Below, in pieces: positions 8,540 through 17,376 of a stretch of 64,000 nt of DNA. The stretch spans positions 234,001-298,000 of the forward strand of contig CP033464.1 in NCBI GenBank assembly GCA_007833815.1, read 5' to 3'. Both the position numbers and the translations under genes were made by a program. Numbering within the stretch: position 1 is the stretch's first letter; each line of letters begins with the position of its first letter. The notes beneath the pieces are model-generated. The model saw only the letters and a program-made list of their open reading frames with translations, was not told where the DNA came from and did no database searches. The stretch is from Brevibacillus laterosporus. GTDB lineage: Bacteria; Bacillota; Bacilli; Brevibacillales; Brevibacillaceae.

Positions 8540-8893
8540 TTATTCTGATCTTTCTTTCGGAAAAACAAGTCTAATTACTTGGTATATCAGCAATTGCGGA
8601 AAAGCGTATAGCCCAGAAAGTATCAGTGCGACCATTTCTGCTGTCAATGGTTTAAAGTAAGCGTCACTTTCACCCAAAACATAGTGAGCAGAAATTAGGG
8701 TTACGATCACCGAAATAGCAATTCCCCCCAGCATATATCTGAATCGATTAACACACAAAGGTAATAAAATCATGGACACCAGATACATCCAAGCACTACC
8801 TTGTTTGTAATCCAAATACATGGTGAGAAATATAAGCGGGGAACAAAGAATAATTGCTAATAGATTCCATATGGAAGATTGGATGAATCTCAT
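8540..8893 (-). CDS. Small integral membrane protein, unknown function
   Basis: About 117 aa with four predicted membrane helices (near residues 8-28, 34-48, 52-72 and 84-108) and a basic C-terminus (FPKERSE). I do not recognise a family. The ATG at 8893 is 11 nt after AAGG; GTG and TTG codons a few bases upstream are alternatives. It is a monocistronic gene with its own terminator next to the tRNAs. Confidence 0.55.
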   Translation of the reverse strand: MRFIQSSIWNLLAIILCSPLIFLTMYLDYKQGSAWMYLVSMILLPLCVNRFRYMLGGIAISVIVTLISAHYVLGESDAYFKPLTAEMVALILSGLYAFPQLLIYQVIRLVFPKERSE

Positions 8894-8985
8894 GCTAACC
8901 AACACCTTGCTATTAACACTTTTTCAATATTCTACCATATTATTCCGGAATTCACTAGCAGATTAACAGTTCTATTACTTTATGG

Positions 8986-9059
8986 ATTAGCCGAGAACAC
9001 TCGTGATTTTAATCATGAGTGTTCTCGGCTTCGGACAAAGCGTGTCTTCTGACACGTTA
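8986..9059. repeat. Two adjacent inverted repeats
   Basis: AGCCGAGAACACTC pairs with GAGTGTTCTCGGCT (8988-9031). Directly after it CGGACAA pairs with TTGTCCG around a second GTGTC/GACAC stem. The 15-bp arm TTAGCCGAGAACACT recurs in inverted form at 18981-18995, inside the prophage remnant. No T-run follows, so these are unlikely to be simple terminators. Confidence 0.55.
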
Positions 9060-9120
9060 ATTGTCCGACTACTTCTTTGAATAACTAACAAGAACAGGTA
9101 TACTAATCTTGTATAGATTG

Positions 9121-9357
9121 CTCATTGAAAACTGAATGTATGGGGTTGCCATAAGGAATGCTTTGTGGCGTAAAACATTCAAGCACCTTCGTCCTCTCTG
9201 ACCGAAAAGCGAAAACCAAGCAGTAGGTCAGAGAGAAGAGTCCAACGTACACTTTTTTTCAATAACCGTAGGGACTACGGGGATAGCCTGCTAATTCTCA
9301 CTTCGTTGGATGTGATAGCGCAGGAATCTCGTGGCTTTAGCCATGAGAGGTTCAAAT
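9121..9357 (+). mobile_element. IS200/IS605-type (tnpB-associated) end remnant without a transposase
   Basis: The stretch ends in a layout typical of tnpB-carrying IS605-group right ends: CGTAGGGACTACGGGG, a CTTCGTTGG-loop hairpin, and the terminal hairpin CTCGTGGCTTTAGCCATGAG followed by GTTCAA. In full elements this is where the tnpB 3' end and its omega RNA (reRNA) lie. No tnpA or tnpB frame is present, so it is either a deletion relic or a non-autonomous derivative. The left part (to about 9190) may hold the left-end hairpins, but this boundary is uncertain. This accounts for most of the gene-free stretch 8900-9380. Confidence 0.6.
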
Positions 9358-9386
9358 TTAAGGCAGGGTAAGCTAGCTAAGAGGAT

Positions 9387-9416
9387 TAAAAAAACAGTGA
9401 CCAGAATCGATCACTG
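9387..9416 (-). terminator. Terminator of the small broken gene at 9.5 kb
   Basis: On the minus strand CAGTGA and TCACTG enclose a 10-nt loop and are followed by T7, a few bases past the stop codon of the frameshifted small gene. Confidence 0.7.
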
Positions 9417-9426
9417 TCTAAGTAAA

Positions 9427-9628
9427 TCAATCTTGTGTAAATTGAACTTGCACCAGTCTGCCTTCTTCATCGAAAACGATTTCTACGCTCGAATGACTGT
9501 TCAGGCTGTGAAACGTAATGAAAGATTGTCCACCATTATTCTGTATGTCATGTCTCTTATACTCTTTTGCCTGTTCTCCATAAAGCAGGGAAACATTGCT
9601 CAATGTGTACGCTAGCGTTAATTTCCAA
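9427..9628 (-). pseudogene. Small cytoplasmic protein gene broken by a frameshift
   Basis: A strong AAGGAGG precedes a TTG at 9628 (or a GTG at 9640) that opens MEINASVHIEQ, which then stops early. The frame shifted by one base continues from that point as SLLYGEQAKEYKRHD to VQVQFTQD and ends at 9427. Together they give a ~66-aa product with a good ribosome binding site and a terminator, so a single-base frameshift in a real gene is the simplest reading. The product is unrecognised. Confidence 0.5.
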
Positions 9629-9765
9629 GGTTTGCTTCACCTCCTTGACACTAGATAGACAAAGAAAAAGAGAGCATCTTTCACTTATCCCAATAAAAAG
9701 AGATAGCTCTTTACTAAGAGCTATCCCACTTAAAGCATGTTTACATTGAGAAACGAATCGTTCTG

Positions 9766-10860
9766 CTACTTACTTATTACCTTTTTTTTAGAGACCATCA
9801 TCACATATAGCCACAAAAAGAGAGGAAAAGCGAATGCTACGAAATAAGAAATAGAGGACAAAACGTTGTTGAAGAAGGTAATATCTTTAAAATACGGTTG
9901 ATAAAACATGTAGATCATTAAAAAAAAGCCAAGGACGATATATAATTGTGACCTACTTCTTCTATGAAATAGCTCTGAAATATTCTCGGTAACAAAAAAT
10001 ACATAAGGTATAACGGACGTTAAAAAAATTAGGATATAAAAGGAAACATAGACAATTTCAAAACGCTCCAGAAATGAGAAACGTATCGGTTTAACCAATG
10101 TAAGGGTAGGCCATATATATTTGCTAATCTCATCAGGACTAAAAACGACAAAGCAAATCAGAGTTATTTGTAAGTAAATAAGTAAAGTGATCGAATTGGC
10201 AATGATAATACCCTTTGCCGCATACTGTTTCTGTTTTAAATATGGATAAAATAGGAAGGCTAATTCAAAACCCAAAAAAGCAAATACCGATATCCTTGTC
10301 CCTTGAATAACAGGTCCCCATCCCTCTTTTAGTGTCGGTAAGAGAAACATAATATGGCTGTTATTTAAAGAGAACAGGAGGATAAGCGGTAGCCATATTG
10401 TTAAAAAAAATACAACAAGCTGAAATCGACTAATCAAACGAACTCCATCACGCAAGGCCATGTAAACAGGAACTATAAATAGAACCGCGATTAAATAATT
10501 AGGTGTATTTGGTAAAATCCACTCATTAATAATGTAGATGCTTGCATCAAAAATTGAGAACGCAGTTAAGAAGGCATATATAATCCAAATAACCACAATC
10601 AACTTTCCCAAAAAAGGTGAGAAATAAAAAATAAGTATTTGTTGCATTGTCTTTTCTGGATGCTTTGACATGACTTTAATAATACATAAACCAACTACCG
10701 TAGCAAGAACATATCCCATAATAATCGAAATCCAACCATCTGTTCCCGCTTCCTGTGCAAGATCTGCGGGTAGCGTCAGAATACTTGCTCCCAGTTCAAT
10801 GCTAGTTATCGTCAGAATAAATTGCAGAAGAGAAATTTCTTGCTTCATGATTCTAGACAC
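9766..10860 (-). CDS. GerAB/YndE-type spore germination permease
   Basis: About 364 aa with ten predicted membrane helices; the N-terminus ISLLQFILTITSIELGASIL and LPADLAQEAGTDGW segments are typical of the endospore germination permease (GerAB, APC superfamily) family. It would sit in the inner spore membrane and sense germinants. I choose the GTG at 10860, 8 nt after GGGGGG; the ATG at 10848 is the alternative. The frame stays open upstream to 11070 but without a binding site. GerAA- and GerAC-type partners are not adjacent, which is unusual for a working receptor operon. Confidence 0.8.
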   Translation of the reverse strand: MSRIMKQEISLLQFILTITSIELGASILTLPADLAQEAGTDGWISIIMGYVLATVVGLCIIKVMSKHPEKTMQQILIFYFSPFLGKLIVVIWIIYAFLTAFSIFDASIYIINEWILPNTPNYLIAVLFIVPVYMALRDGVRLISRFQLVVFFLTIWLPLILLFSLNNSHIMFLLPTLKEGWGPVIQGTRISVFAFLGFELAFLFYPYLKQKQYAAKGIIIANSITLLIYLQITLICFVVFSPDEISKYIWPTLTLVKPIRFSFLERFEIVYVSFYILIFLTSVIPYVFFVTENISELFHRRSRSQLYIVLGFFLMIYMFYQPYFKDITFFNNVLSSISYFVAFAFPLFLWLYVMMVSKKKVISK

Positions 10861-11084
10861 GAACTCGTCCCCCCGTATTCCTATACATCTACCTTTTTCG
10901 TTTTTACCAGGGAAATTGGGAGTATCACCAACAGCGATATAAAAGTAATATTTGCTAAAAATTGATTGTATATTCCCTACAGTGAAGAATATCTTCGTGA
11001 TTTTGATGCAAAAACTGTGCATTCTCGTGCAATATACAACGATTAGAAATAGTGTTAACAACAATCTCAATCATATTAACTGCT

Positions 11085-11609
11085 TTAATTGGTCAACGAA
11101 AGCACTCTCTTTTTAATATCAGCAGGCAACGGTTCCTTCAGCAATCTTTCGCAGACTTTTTGGTCAACCCCATGCTCTTGAAGATAACCGTATATTCGCT
11201 CCGCTTTTTCCATACGTCCTATCAACTGATAGGCAACCGCCCATACTTCAGGAGCACATACTGGAATTCCTCTCCATTCGTAAGCTGGTAAGCAAGGAAG
11301 ATGACATACACCTGTTTTTGTTTTCACAGAAAAAATCCCCATAAAGTCAATCTCTTTTCCATCTAGTTCCACTGCTAACCGATAATGAGTGTTATAGATA
11401 CCATCGCCAGAATTCTCCACTTTTACATGGTACGGAGCTAGTGCTTCACTTAGCTGTTCTCGCGGTACGTCTGTTGTGAGATCAATATCTCGAAATTCCT
11501 TAGCGAGCCCCAAACTGTATAACAGAGCACTGCCGCCTAGAGCAAATGATATATTCTTTTTTTGCAGTTGTTCTCCTAGTTCCGCTACCTGTTTCAAAAT
11601 GTCATCCAC
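11085..11609 (-). CDS. Nucleotidyltransferase-fold protein
   Basis: The 174-aa product has the nucleotidyltransferase hallmark GGSALLYSLG followed by FRDIDLTTD, i.e. the G-[GS] turn and the D-x-D metal-binding pair, then a helical C-terminal half. Related proteins include aminoglycoside-adenylyltransferase-like and AbiEii-like enzymes. No cognate antitoxin is adjacent, so a housekeeping or resistance-like role is as likely as a toxin role. The GTG at 11609 is chosen because GGGGGG lies 9 nt upstream; two upstream ATGs lack binding sites. Confidence 0.65.
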   Translation of the reverse strand: MDDILKQVAELGEQLQKKNISFALGGSALLYSLGLAKEFRDIDLTTDVPREQLSEALAPYHVKVENSGDGIYNTHYRLAVELDGKEIDFMGIFSVKTKTGVCHLPCLPAYEWRGIPVCAPEVWAVAYQLIGRMEKAERIYGYLQEHGVDQKVCERLLKEPLPADIKKRVLSLTN

Positions 11610-11976
11610 AGCGATAGTCCCCCCTTGATATCCTTTTGCTTCCATAATTGGACCATTAAAGTGCAAGCAATTCTATATCCCTAACATATCCGAGATATAC
11701 AAAATGTTCAAAAAAAAATTGAAGATTACATTCATTTTTACAATCAAGAACATCTTTCAAATGAATAAAAAAAATTTAGGCATCAGCTAACAGCCGGAGG
11801 ATTCATTGTATTCTATCAATTACGAGCTCAAAAGATACCTTTACTATTACTTATATTTTTTATGTGTCTGAACAATCAAGAAAAGAAGCCCGATATTAAT
11901 TAAATAAAATATGCTTTCTGTTTCTATTAGATAATGATTTCTTTCTAAACTACTCACAAAAATATACAGATAAGAA
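11610..11976. other. AT-rich spacer with one weak small frame
   Basis: I see no convincing gene here. A 36-aa minus-strand frame at 11847-11957 with one hydrophobic stretch (YLINIGLLFLIV) starts at a GTG without a ribosome binding site; it may be the tail of a decayed membrane protein gene. Confidence 0.3.
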
Positions 11977-12504
11977 TTAAAAGTTTACAAATTCATCAGT
12001 AGTAAAGTGCCATGGATGTATTGTAGTAACTTGAGTATCTGATAGATCAAAACCGACTATATCTTCTCCTGCTCCATAATAAAATGCTTGCCATAGAAAT
12101 TTTGAGCAGTAGTTTGGATTTATTTGGCTTAATTTTGCAATAGAAATTTTATATTCTGTTACACGACTGTAATTATTTTTTGCCCATTTTGCAGCATTCG
12201 CTGAACTACTTGATCTATACTGGTATACTCCAATAGTTTCTCCTTTTCCATGTCTGCTCATATAATTAGTAATTGTATCTGCAACCCCACCACCCTTGGT
12301 TCCAGTAGCGGGTGTAACATGATAAACTAAGAAATCTGGGCCAATAATACCTACATGGCCTACAATTTGAGTGGATCCATCCAAAGTTTTACTTGAATAT
12401 AAAACATCCCCTACTTTCATTGAAAGGGTTGTTCCTGGATATTCAGGATTTGGAACAGCACTTTCTTTTGCTGCTTGAGCAGAGAAAGGAAAACCGGCAT
12501 GCAA
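11977..12504 (-). CDS. Permuted papain-fold (YiiX/NlpC-P60-like) cysteine hydrolase, 5'-truncated
   Basis: The readable 175 aa contain GDVLYSS, the His in GHVGIIG, and a C-terminal Cys block NYCSKFLWQAFYYG followed by IHPWHF. This is the order expected of permuted NlpC/P60-type amidases or peptidases. The N-terminus reads as the end of a signal peptide (LILLHAGFPFSAQA), but the frame runs into a stop eight codons upstream without any start codon or binding site. The divergent DUF3139 gene begins 33 bp away, so a recombination junction near 12505-12535 probably removed the start. The protein is likely not made unless read from the TTG at 12504. Confidence 0.6.
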   Translation of the reverse strand: MHAGFPFSAQAAKESAVPNPEYPGTTLSMKVGDVLYSSKTLDGSTQIVGHVGIIGPDFLVYHVTPATGTKGGGVADTITNYMSRHGKGETIGVYQYRSSSSANAAKWAKNNYSRVTEYKISIAKLSQINPNYCSKFLWQAFYYGAGEDIVGFDLSDTQVTTIHPWHFTTDEFVNF

Positions 12505-12536
12505 TAATATTAAATAAAAACGGTGTGGTGTTTATT

Positions 12537-12869
12537 GTGAAGAAGAAATTTATTATTCTAATAATAGTAGTAGTATTTTCTTATCTAGCTTATTATATAA
12601 ATACTCGTAACCATATTAATTACCTTGAAGATGAGTTAAAATCCTACTTAATTAACGAAAAGCATTACTCCGAAAATGACATTAAAAGTATTCAGGGTCA
12701 TCGTGGAAAAATGCCAAAGTATTGGGTAAATGTAGTTTTCAATGATGAGCCTACTATTATTTACAAATACACTGATAGAGATGTAGGGGAATGGCGTCAA
12801 ATTGAGCCAAGTGCCTCTGACTTAAATAGTGGTTTAAAATACAAACATATAGAAAATGAGTCAAACTAA
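12537..12869 (+). CDS. DUF3139-family membrane-anchored protein
   Basis: A 110-aa protein with one N-terminal helix (IILIIVVVFSYLAYYI), then the DUF3139 core: NEKHYSENDIKSIQGHRGKM and VVFNDEPTIIYKYTDRD. DUF3139 proteins are small membrane-attached or exported proteins of unknown role in Bacillales. GTG start with only a weak GGTGTGG upstream. It abuts a truncated divergent gene, so its own promoter may have been changed by the rearrangement. Confidence 0.7.
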   Translation: MKKKFIILIIVVVFSYLAYYINTRNHINYLEDELKSYLINEKHYSENDIKSIQGHRGKMPKYWVNVVFNDEPTIIYKYTDRDVGEWRQIEPSASDLNSGLKYKHIENESN

Positions 12870-13110
12870 ATTACTTTCCAACTGAATCCCCCCTAATATC
12901 GGGGGATAAGATTATTTAACTTCCTGAAGATTTCTTTCTTTTTGATAAACCAAACCTTATTTTGTCCGATTTGATCTTTTTACTCTTCTAGAAAAACCAG
13001 AAAAGTATTTATATTATCAACCGTGCCTTATATCCCCATAGCTAAAGCAAGGGGTTTTACGGCACGGTTGATAAAAAATCCCCCGCCTAGATTGAACAGG
13101 CGGGGGATTG
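12870..13110. other. Intergenic stretch with three hairpins
   Basis: A short CCCCC/GGGGG hairpin near 12887 follows the DUF3139 stop. AACCGTGCC (13019) pairs with GGCACGGTT (13061) around an inner CCCC/GGGG stem. An 11-bp perfect stem ATCCCCCGCCT / AGGCGGGGGAT spans 13078-13108. The last two are strong but lack T-runs on the plus strand; on the minus strand each is followed by TTTTTT or TAAA. Confidence 0.5.
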
Positions 13111-13190
13111 CTGTATCCCTGTTCCCACAGGCAATACAGTGTATGTAAATGTAAGAGATACTGCTTAGACTTCCACACTAGTCACATCCT

Positions 13191-13421
13191 CTATAGGTAT
13201 CCACCAATAGTCCTATCATTCTTTAACTTGATCCGTTTGAAAGTAGGATCAAACTTTTCAATCCAGCCCCACGCTGATTCAATTACTCCTCGATCTCCTT
13301 TTGTTGCTTTCCACCAGTTGATTGTAAGAGCATAGTCAAACTGACATGAGTCAGATATCCTGTAACAAAACTCGGCTAGCTCATCCTCTTCATTTACAGG
13401 TGTCCGCCATATACCTTTCAT
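13191..13421 (-). pseudogene. Degenerate YolD-like gene copy
   Basis: The middle of this frame (EEDELAEFCYRISDS, WWKATKGDRGVIESAWGW) matches the intact gene at 20.5 kb almost residue for residue. The first ~40 residues are missing. One base is lost near KLKND, so the end reads GGYL-stop instead of the expected WWIPVEDV-type end. Non-coding flanks toward 13110 are also shared with 20.4 kb. It is a decayed duplicate. Confidence 0.75.
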
Positions 13422-13505
13422 ACATAGTTTTATTTTTAATATTTACACATTTGTATCTAATTGGTAATATAATTGAAAATTAACAGAAAATAGGAGGGAC
13501 AAGAA

Positions 13506-14161
13506 ATGGCCTTTAAAAAACTTTCTACCACAGTAGGACTCTGTTTAGTATTATCTGGAGGGAGTTCTGTGTTCGCAGAATCTCCGGGTATGAACGAGCC
13601 TACTATTACACACGAAAAAATAGGTGAGTTAGAGATTGTCGAAAAAGTATGGGATACACCAGTGAATTACGATTATGAGGATGCTCTTAAAGAAGATGAA
13701 GAATCAAAATTTACTCCCAAGGGTATTAGTCCCCAGTATGTCGATTTCAATGAAACTGTTTATGAAATGAGCAAAAAAAGTTATATAAATCTAAAAGTTT
13801 TGAAACTGAAGTAACAAATAGGGGTTCTGCAAATGACTCTGTTACAAGATCAGTTTCAAGAAAAACATTTTTTACCGGAAAAATAGGTGCATCAGCTGAA
13901 AGTAAACTTAATTGGGGACTAATTCAAGGGAAAGTAGGATTAAATGCAGGGGTTGCCTTTGGAAGTGAAACAGTCGAAACCACAACTTACACTTGGACTA
14001 TTCCTGCAAATACTGTTACAACTATTGAGTATGGTTCAAAAGCAGTAAGCACAAATGGAAATATAGTGAAGCACTTCCACGGAGAACCGTCAAAAAAAAC
14101 TTATGTATACACTGATTATTCATATTCGGAATATGCTGATAAAAACCCAAGAAAATTATAG
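13506..14161 (+). pseudogene. ETX/MTX2-like (aerolysin-type) secreted protein, frameshifted
   Basis: An AGGAGGGACAAGAAATG start opens a signal peptide (LVLSGGSSVFAES) and ~95 residues up to YEMSKKSYIN. Then one base is missing in an A-run near 13790. The next frame continues without a break as SKSFETEVTNRG, DSVTRSVSRKTFFTGKIGAS, GVAFGSETVETTTYTWTIPA and ends at 14161. The Ser/Thr-rich alternating strands and the TWTIPA segment fit ETX/MTX2-type beta-pore proteins. The full product would be ~218 aa, short for the family. A lipoprotein gene begins 16 bp downstream. Confidence 0.7.
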
Positions 14162-14177
14162 TAATGGAAGAAACTAC

Positions 14178-14732
14178 ATGAAAAGAACTTCAGTCATTTC
14201 AACCGTTTTCATTGCTTTATTATTTCTGCTTAGTGGTTGTGCAGTAGATAAATCTTCGGGAAAAGTAGACAAAATATCAGAGGAAACGATTCAGAAAGTA
14301 TCCGCAGAGAGCAAGACCTATAAATCGATTAATGAGTACAGTAAAGAAATTGCTGGACAGCATCTGAAAACATCTGTACTTCAAATATCCCAAAAAGATA
14401 CCTCAGCTGATCTTAAACTTGAAATCTCTATATCGGAACATTTAAGGGAAAAGATGGGGGATACTGAAAAACCTATTTATTTTACGTTTGGGGACGTATT
14501 GGGTAGTCACAAAATAGGGAGTTTACTTGTTGAATCCCCTCCAGTTATTCAAATTGATTTGAGTAAAGGCAACACATATACTCTTTCACAGCAGCTCAAA
14601 TTAAAAGAAAAACTGTCAGAAGAAGAGAAAAAAACACTTTTGTCGCCGATGAACTATGAACTGCAAGTGCTTAATGAAGAAAAACTAGCTGTAGCTGTTT
14701 TCATTGGATTGGAAACTCCAACCATTCAGTAG
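14178..14732 (+). CDS. Small lipoprotein of unknown function
   Basis: A 184-aa lipoprotein with signal peptide and lipobox LLSGC around residue 20, a Ser/Lys-rich linker, then a mixed alpha/beta domain with no family I recognise. The start at 14178 follows GGAAGAAA. It is 16 bp behind the broken ETX/MTX2-like gene on the same strand and was probably co-transcribed with it, so it may serve export, chaperoning or self-protection of that protein. That role is only inferred from position. Confidence 0.6.
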   Translation: MKRTSVISTVFIALLFLLSGCAVDKSSGKVDKISEETIQKVSAESKTYKSINEYSKEIAGQHLKTSVLQISQKDTSADLKLEISISEHLREKMGDTEKPIYFTFGDVLGSHKIGSLLVESPPVIQIDLSKGNTYTLSQQLKLKEKLSEEEKKTLLSPMNYELQVLNEEKLAVAVFIGLETPTIQ

Positions 14733-14824
14733 AAAATACCACGAACAAATACAAATCTATTAATGCCTTTTGTCAGTTATGTTCAATATTGAATTATGAT
14801 CCCTACTTCACTGAATTCGCTAAT

Positions 14825-15721
14825 CTATTTAGCCACTCTGGTGTCCACAGAAATGGTTTTAAATTCGACAGGAACCGATCTCGTTTCTACCTTTACCGGG
14901 TTTCTGGAATTAGTAATGTCAATAACTTCAATATATAGTTCAGTTCCATATTCGGTTTTGAACTGACCTATGCCTTTGGCTCTAATTCCAAATCTATCGT
15001 TCCCCTCCACTGTATCTCTGGTTACTCGCTCAAATCCCTGTTTGTCAGTGGCAAAGTTCAGTGCCGAATATAAAAGTTGAGGGGACATCGGTTGATTATT
15101 ATAATAATAAATAGCATCGCCATATAGATCTGCATTAAGTTCATTTCTTCCTGAAATAGTAAGTTTTTCAAAAACATAATTCACCCTGTATGTTTTTCCG
15201 GCCGGAACAAAAATATTTTGTTCAGGAACAGTGAGCTTTCGCTTTTCTGTTTTTTCTATGGTGTTTGAAGTGGACATATTATAATCAACACTAAAATTAT
15301 GTGTAGCTGAAACCATCAAGATATTAAGAGTTGCATTAAATCCATAACCAAATGTCCAACCCGATGTATTAGTTGTACTGGTCGTTTCTGAAAACTCGTG
15401 CTCGTATGAACCGGAAACCAAAGTTTGATCTTGTCCTAAAGTATTAGCTAAAGTAGTGCCTCCCACTGTTAAAAGTTCAGAATTCTCAATAATAGAACTT
15501 TCTATACTCCTGCCATTCAAATTAGTATCCTTTATATTATGATACCCGTACACTTGGCCCCCCGAAGCAGCACTCTGCAGCATCTTTGTAACTCTTTCAT
15601 CAAGATTTTGAAATGCACTACTCTTACTATTTTCAGCAGCCATAACGTTGACAGGCGCAGTCCCAATGTTTGGTGCTATGCAAATGGTTGATGCCAGTAA
15701 TAAGCACATAAATTTTTTCAT
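14825..15721 (-). CDS. ETX/MTX2-family beta-pore-forming toxin
   Basis: A 298-aa secreted protein: signal peptide ending near NVMAAENS, then the family features VGGTTLANTLGQDQTLVSGS, the Ser/Thr-rich amphipathic region around SETTSTTNTSGWTFGYG, the FVPAGKTYRVNYVFEKL strand and the LNADLYGDAIYYYN loop. Clostridium epsilon-toxin and Bacillus/Lysinibacillus Mtx2 share this fold; monomers assemble into a membrane pore after proteolysis. The start at 15721 is preceded by AGAGGAG; the frame extends 43 codons upstream without a binding site. The gene is intact and the best candidate active toxin on the island. Confidence 0.85.
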   Translation of the reverse strand: MKKFMCLLLASTICIAPNIGTAPVNVMAAENSKSSAFQNLDERVTKMLQSAASGGQVYGYHNIKDTNLNGRSIESSIIENSELLTVGGTTLANTLGQDQTLVSGSYEHEFSETTSTTNTSGWTFGYGFNATLNILMVSATHNFSVDYNMSTSNTIEKTEKRKLTVPEQNIFVPAGKTYRVNYVFEKLTISGRNELNADLYGDAIYYYNNQPMSPQLLYSALNFATDKQGFERVTRDTVEGNDRFGIRAKGIGQFKTEYGTELYIEVIDITNSRNPVKVETRSVPVEFKTISVDTRVAK

Positions 15722-16332
15722 AATGTCTCCTCTTTTCTTGTTTGAATTTACGTTCCTCGCCAAATCATGCATCACAAGCCAACAAAACAATAAATATTCT
15801 CCTACTGTCTTAACCTTCTCCTTTCGCAATTTTACCAACATTTGAAACATTTTAACAATATCACGAATTTAGCACAATATCAATCAGAATAGTTAAATTT
15901 TGTTACAAAATTATTATCATTTTGGACACAAATGTGTGATAATCTATAATTAAGTTATAAAAAGTCCACAGTTAATTGAAATGATCAAAAAACTATATTA
16001 ATAAGTAAATGCTCTCTTTTAATGAAGTTAGAGGGCATTCTTTTTTATTGAAAAGTGGTCTGTTTTGTCTTCCATTTTTCAAGCGCAATAAATAACCAAA
16101 AGCTATAAATGCCAAACGCTATAGTACATACTATCTTCCACTTTATCCAATTTCCGAATAACTCTACGGTGGATCGACTATAAATAGATCAATAGAATCG
16201 TCTAATAGATGTTGTTTCGCTCCAGAATACAATCCATGTTGTAGATCATCGTACCAGCTCCCATGATGTGATAGTTTGTGTGCGTAGTAGGGAAAAGAAA
16301 AAGCCACCCGATTGGATGGCACTCTCTTGAAG
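15722..16332. other. Gene-poor stretch with prophage debris
   Basis: A hairpin AATGCTCTCT / AGAGGGCATT at 16008-16039 with T6 on the plus strand looks like a terminator. On the minus strand a short frame ending near 16050 (GNWIKWKIVCTIAFGIYSFW) has one helix but no clear start. Another, 16164 to about 16290, has a plausible but unrecognised tail (HGSWYDDLQHGLYSG). Both lie downstream of the phage amidase and may be remnants of its operon. Confidence 0.35.
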
Positions 16333-16981
16333 CTATTTATTTTGTACGACTTGCCCACTAGCCACCCGCAACTCATCTGCCAATTGCCCGATCCTTACAG
16401 CCTTATCCTTCATCCCCATTTGATTATAAAAAGCCCACTGACCTTGTAAGTTGATGATGATTTCGTTTGCTATTTTTGGTTTCATTTTAACCTCTCCTTT
16501 TGATTTAATCAGCGCTATAAAATCCTGCCAGCCGTTAGGTCGTGCTCGTAAGATGTGAGGGCAGTTCTTTCCGCTCCAATCATAATGTTGCTTGACTCCA
16601 TCAATACCGAAGCTGAATTGCTTTAGTAGATCGGCAACCAGTTGAGCCGCCAGCTCCTCCGCCTTTCGAATATCTCCGTCAATGTTCTCGCAAATTTCAA
16701 ATTCCAATAGATGATGAATTACCTGGTCCGTTTCCATCACCGCAATGCCAAGCAATTTCATTTAAGGGTAGGTGTTGAATAATTCGTTTGTCGTCTACAG
16801 TAAAATGCCATGACGCTTGCCTTTGGGCAGCCGCATCACCTTTATTGTATTTAGCATAGGAAAGGGCATCAGCACCCTTTCCTGCATTACCTGTATTATG
16901 AATCGTGATGTACTTAGGGATCATGTTGCGACCAGGGCGATTCTTTCTCCCTGCTGGAACGATGTCTTGAATGATATTCAT
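16333..16981 (-). pseudogene. Phage N-acetylmuramoyl-L-alanine amidase (Ami_2/XlyA-like), frameshifted
   Basis: The first part (KYITIHNTGN, SWHFTVDDKRIIQHLP, EIAWHCGDGNGPGN) carries the zinc-binding His and Glu region of Ami_2 amidases and stops at SSSIGI. The second part, one frame over, continues with EICENIDGDIRKAEELAA and GVKQHYDWSGKNCPHILR. One extra T in the GGAATTTGAAATT junction near 16700 separates them. The enzyme would cleave the amide link in peptidoglycan during phage lysis; here it is broken. It follows the holin gene by 2 bp. Confidence 0.82.
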
Positions 16982-16983
16982 AG

Positions 16984-17292
16984 TTACTTCACTCTCCCTT
17001 TTTCTTTCAGGACATCTACAGCCTTCTTAATTACTTCCGGTACTGGCAACGCAATCCGCCCAGCGTTTTCGATAATTGAGAGAACTTCATTAGCAAGATA
17101 GAAAAAAATCGTAGCATTACGAAATACATGCTGGTCACCTAATGCGGTATCAAGCAAATGAGCCACAGCCACCATAGCAAAGATAAATACCTTTCTAGCA
17201 ATACCGATCAAGCCAATTTTGCTTTTAAGCTTGCCTTCAACCGATAATACACCTCCCCCTATGGCTACAAGTGTTTTGAATACATTCTCCAT
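16984..17292 (-). CDS. Phage holin (Phage_holin_4_1 type), internally shortened
   Basis: The 102-aa protein keeps the family's typical second half (GIARKVFIFAMVAVAHLLDT, FRNATIFFYLANEVLSIIEN, PVPEVIKKAVDVLK), but the N-terminal MENVFKTLVAIGGG passes directly into VEGKLKSK. The ~25-residue helical hairpin that usually lies between them is absent. It may therefore be non-functional as a holin. The ATG at 17292 follows AAGGGATGA. A second, 5'-truncated copy of the same gene lies at 23.65-23.80 kb on the other strand. Confidence 0.75.
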   Translation of the reverse strand: MENVFKTLVAIGGGVLSVEGKLKSKIGLIGIARKVFIFAMVAVAHLLDTALGDQHVFRNATIFFYLANEVLSIIENAGRIALPVPEVIKKAVDVLKEKGRVK

Positions 17293-17318
17293 GTGCTCAT
17301 CCCTTTCAAATAAAATAG

Positions 17319-17376
17319 AGAGCCGCATAACCGGCTCCCCATGAAAAAACGCCTCTCCGATTGGAAAAGGCGCTAA
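17319..17376 (-). terminator. Two hairpins upstream of the holin gene
   Basis: On the minus strand AGCGCCTTT...AGGCG is followed by T6, a terminator for the fragment just upstream. A second hairpin (GGAGCCGG / CCGGCTC) lies between it and the holin ribosome binding site. Confidence 0.6.

Noticed and set aside
10860..11070. In-frame extension upstream of the germination permease with VGDTPNFPGKNEKG, faintly like GerPF-type proteins
   Set aside because: No start or binding site and the resemblance is too weak to support a fused or separate gene.
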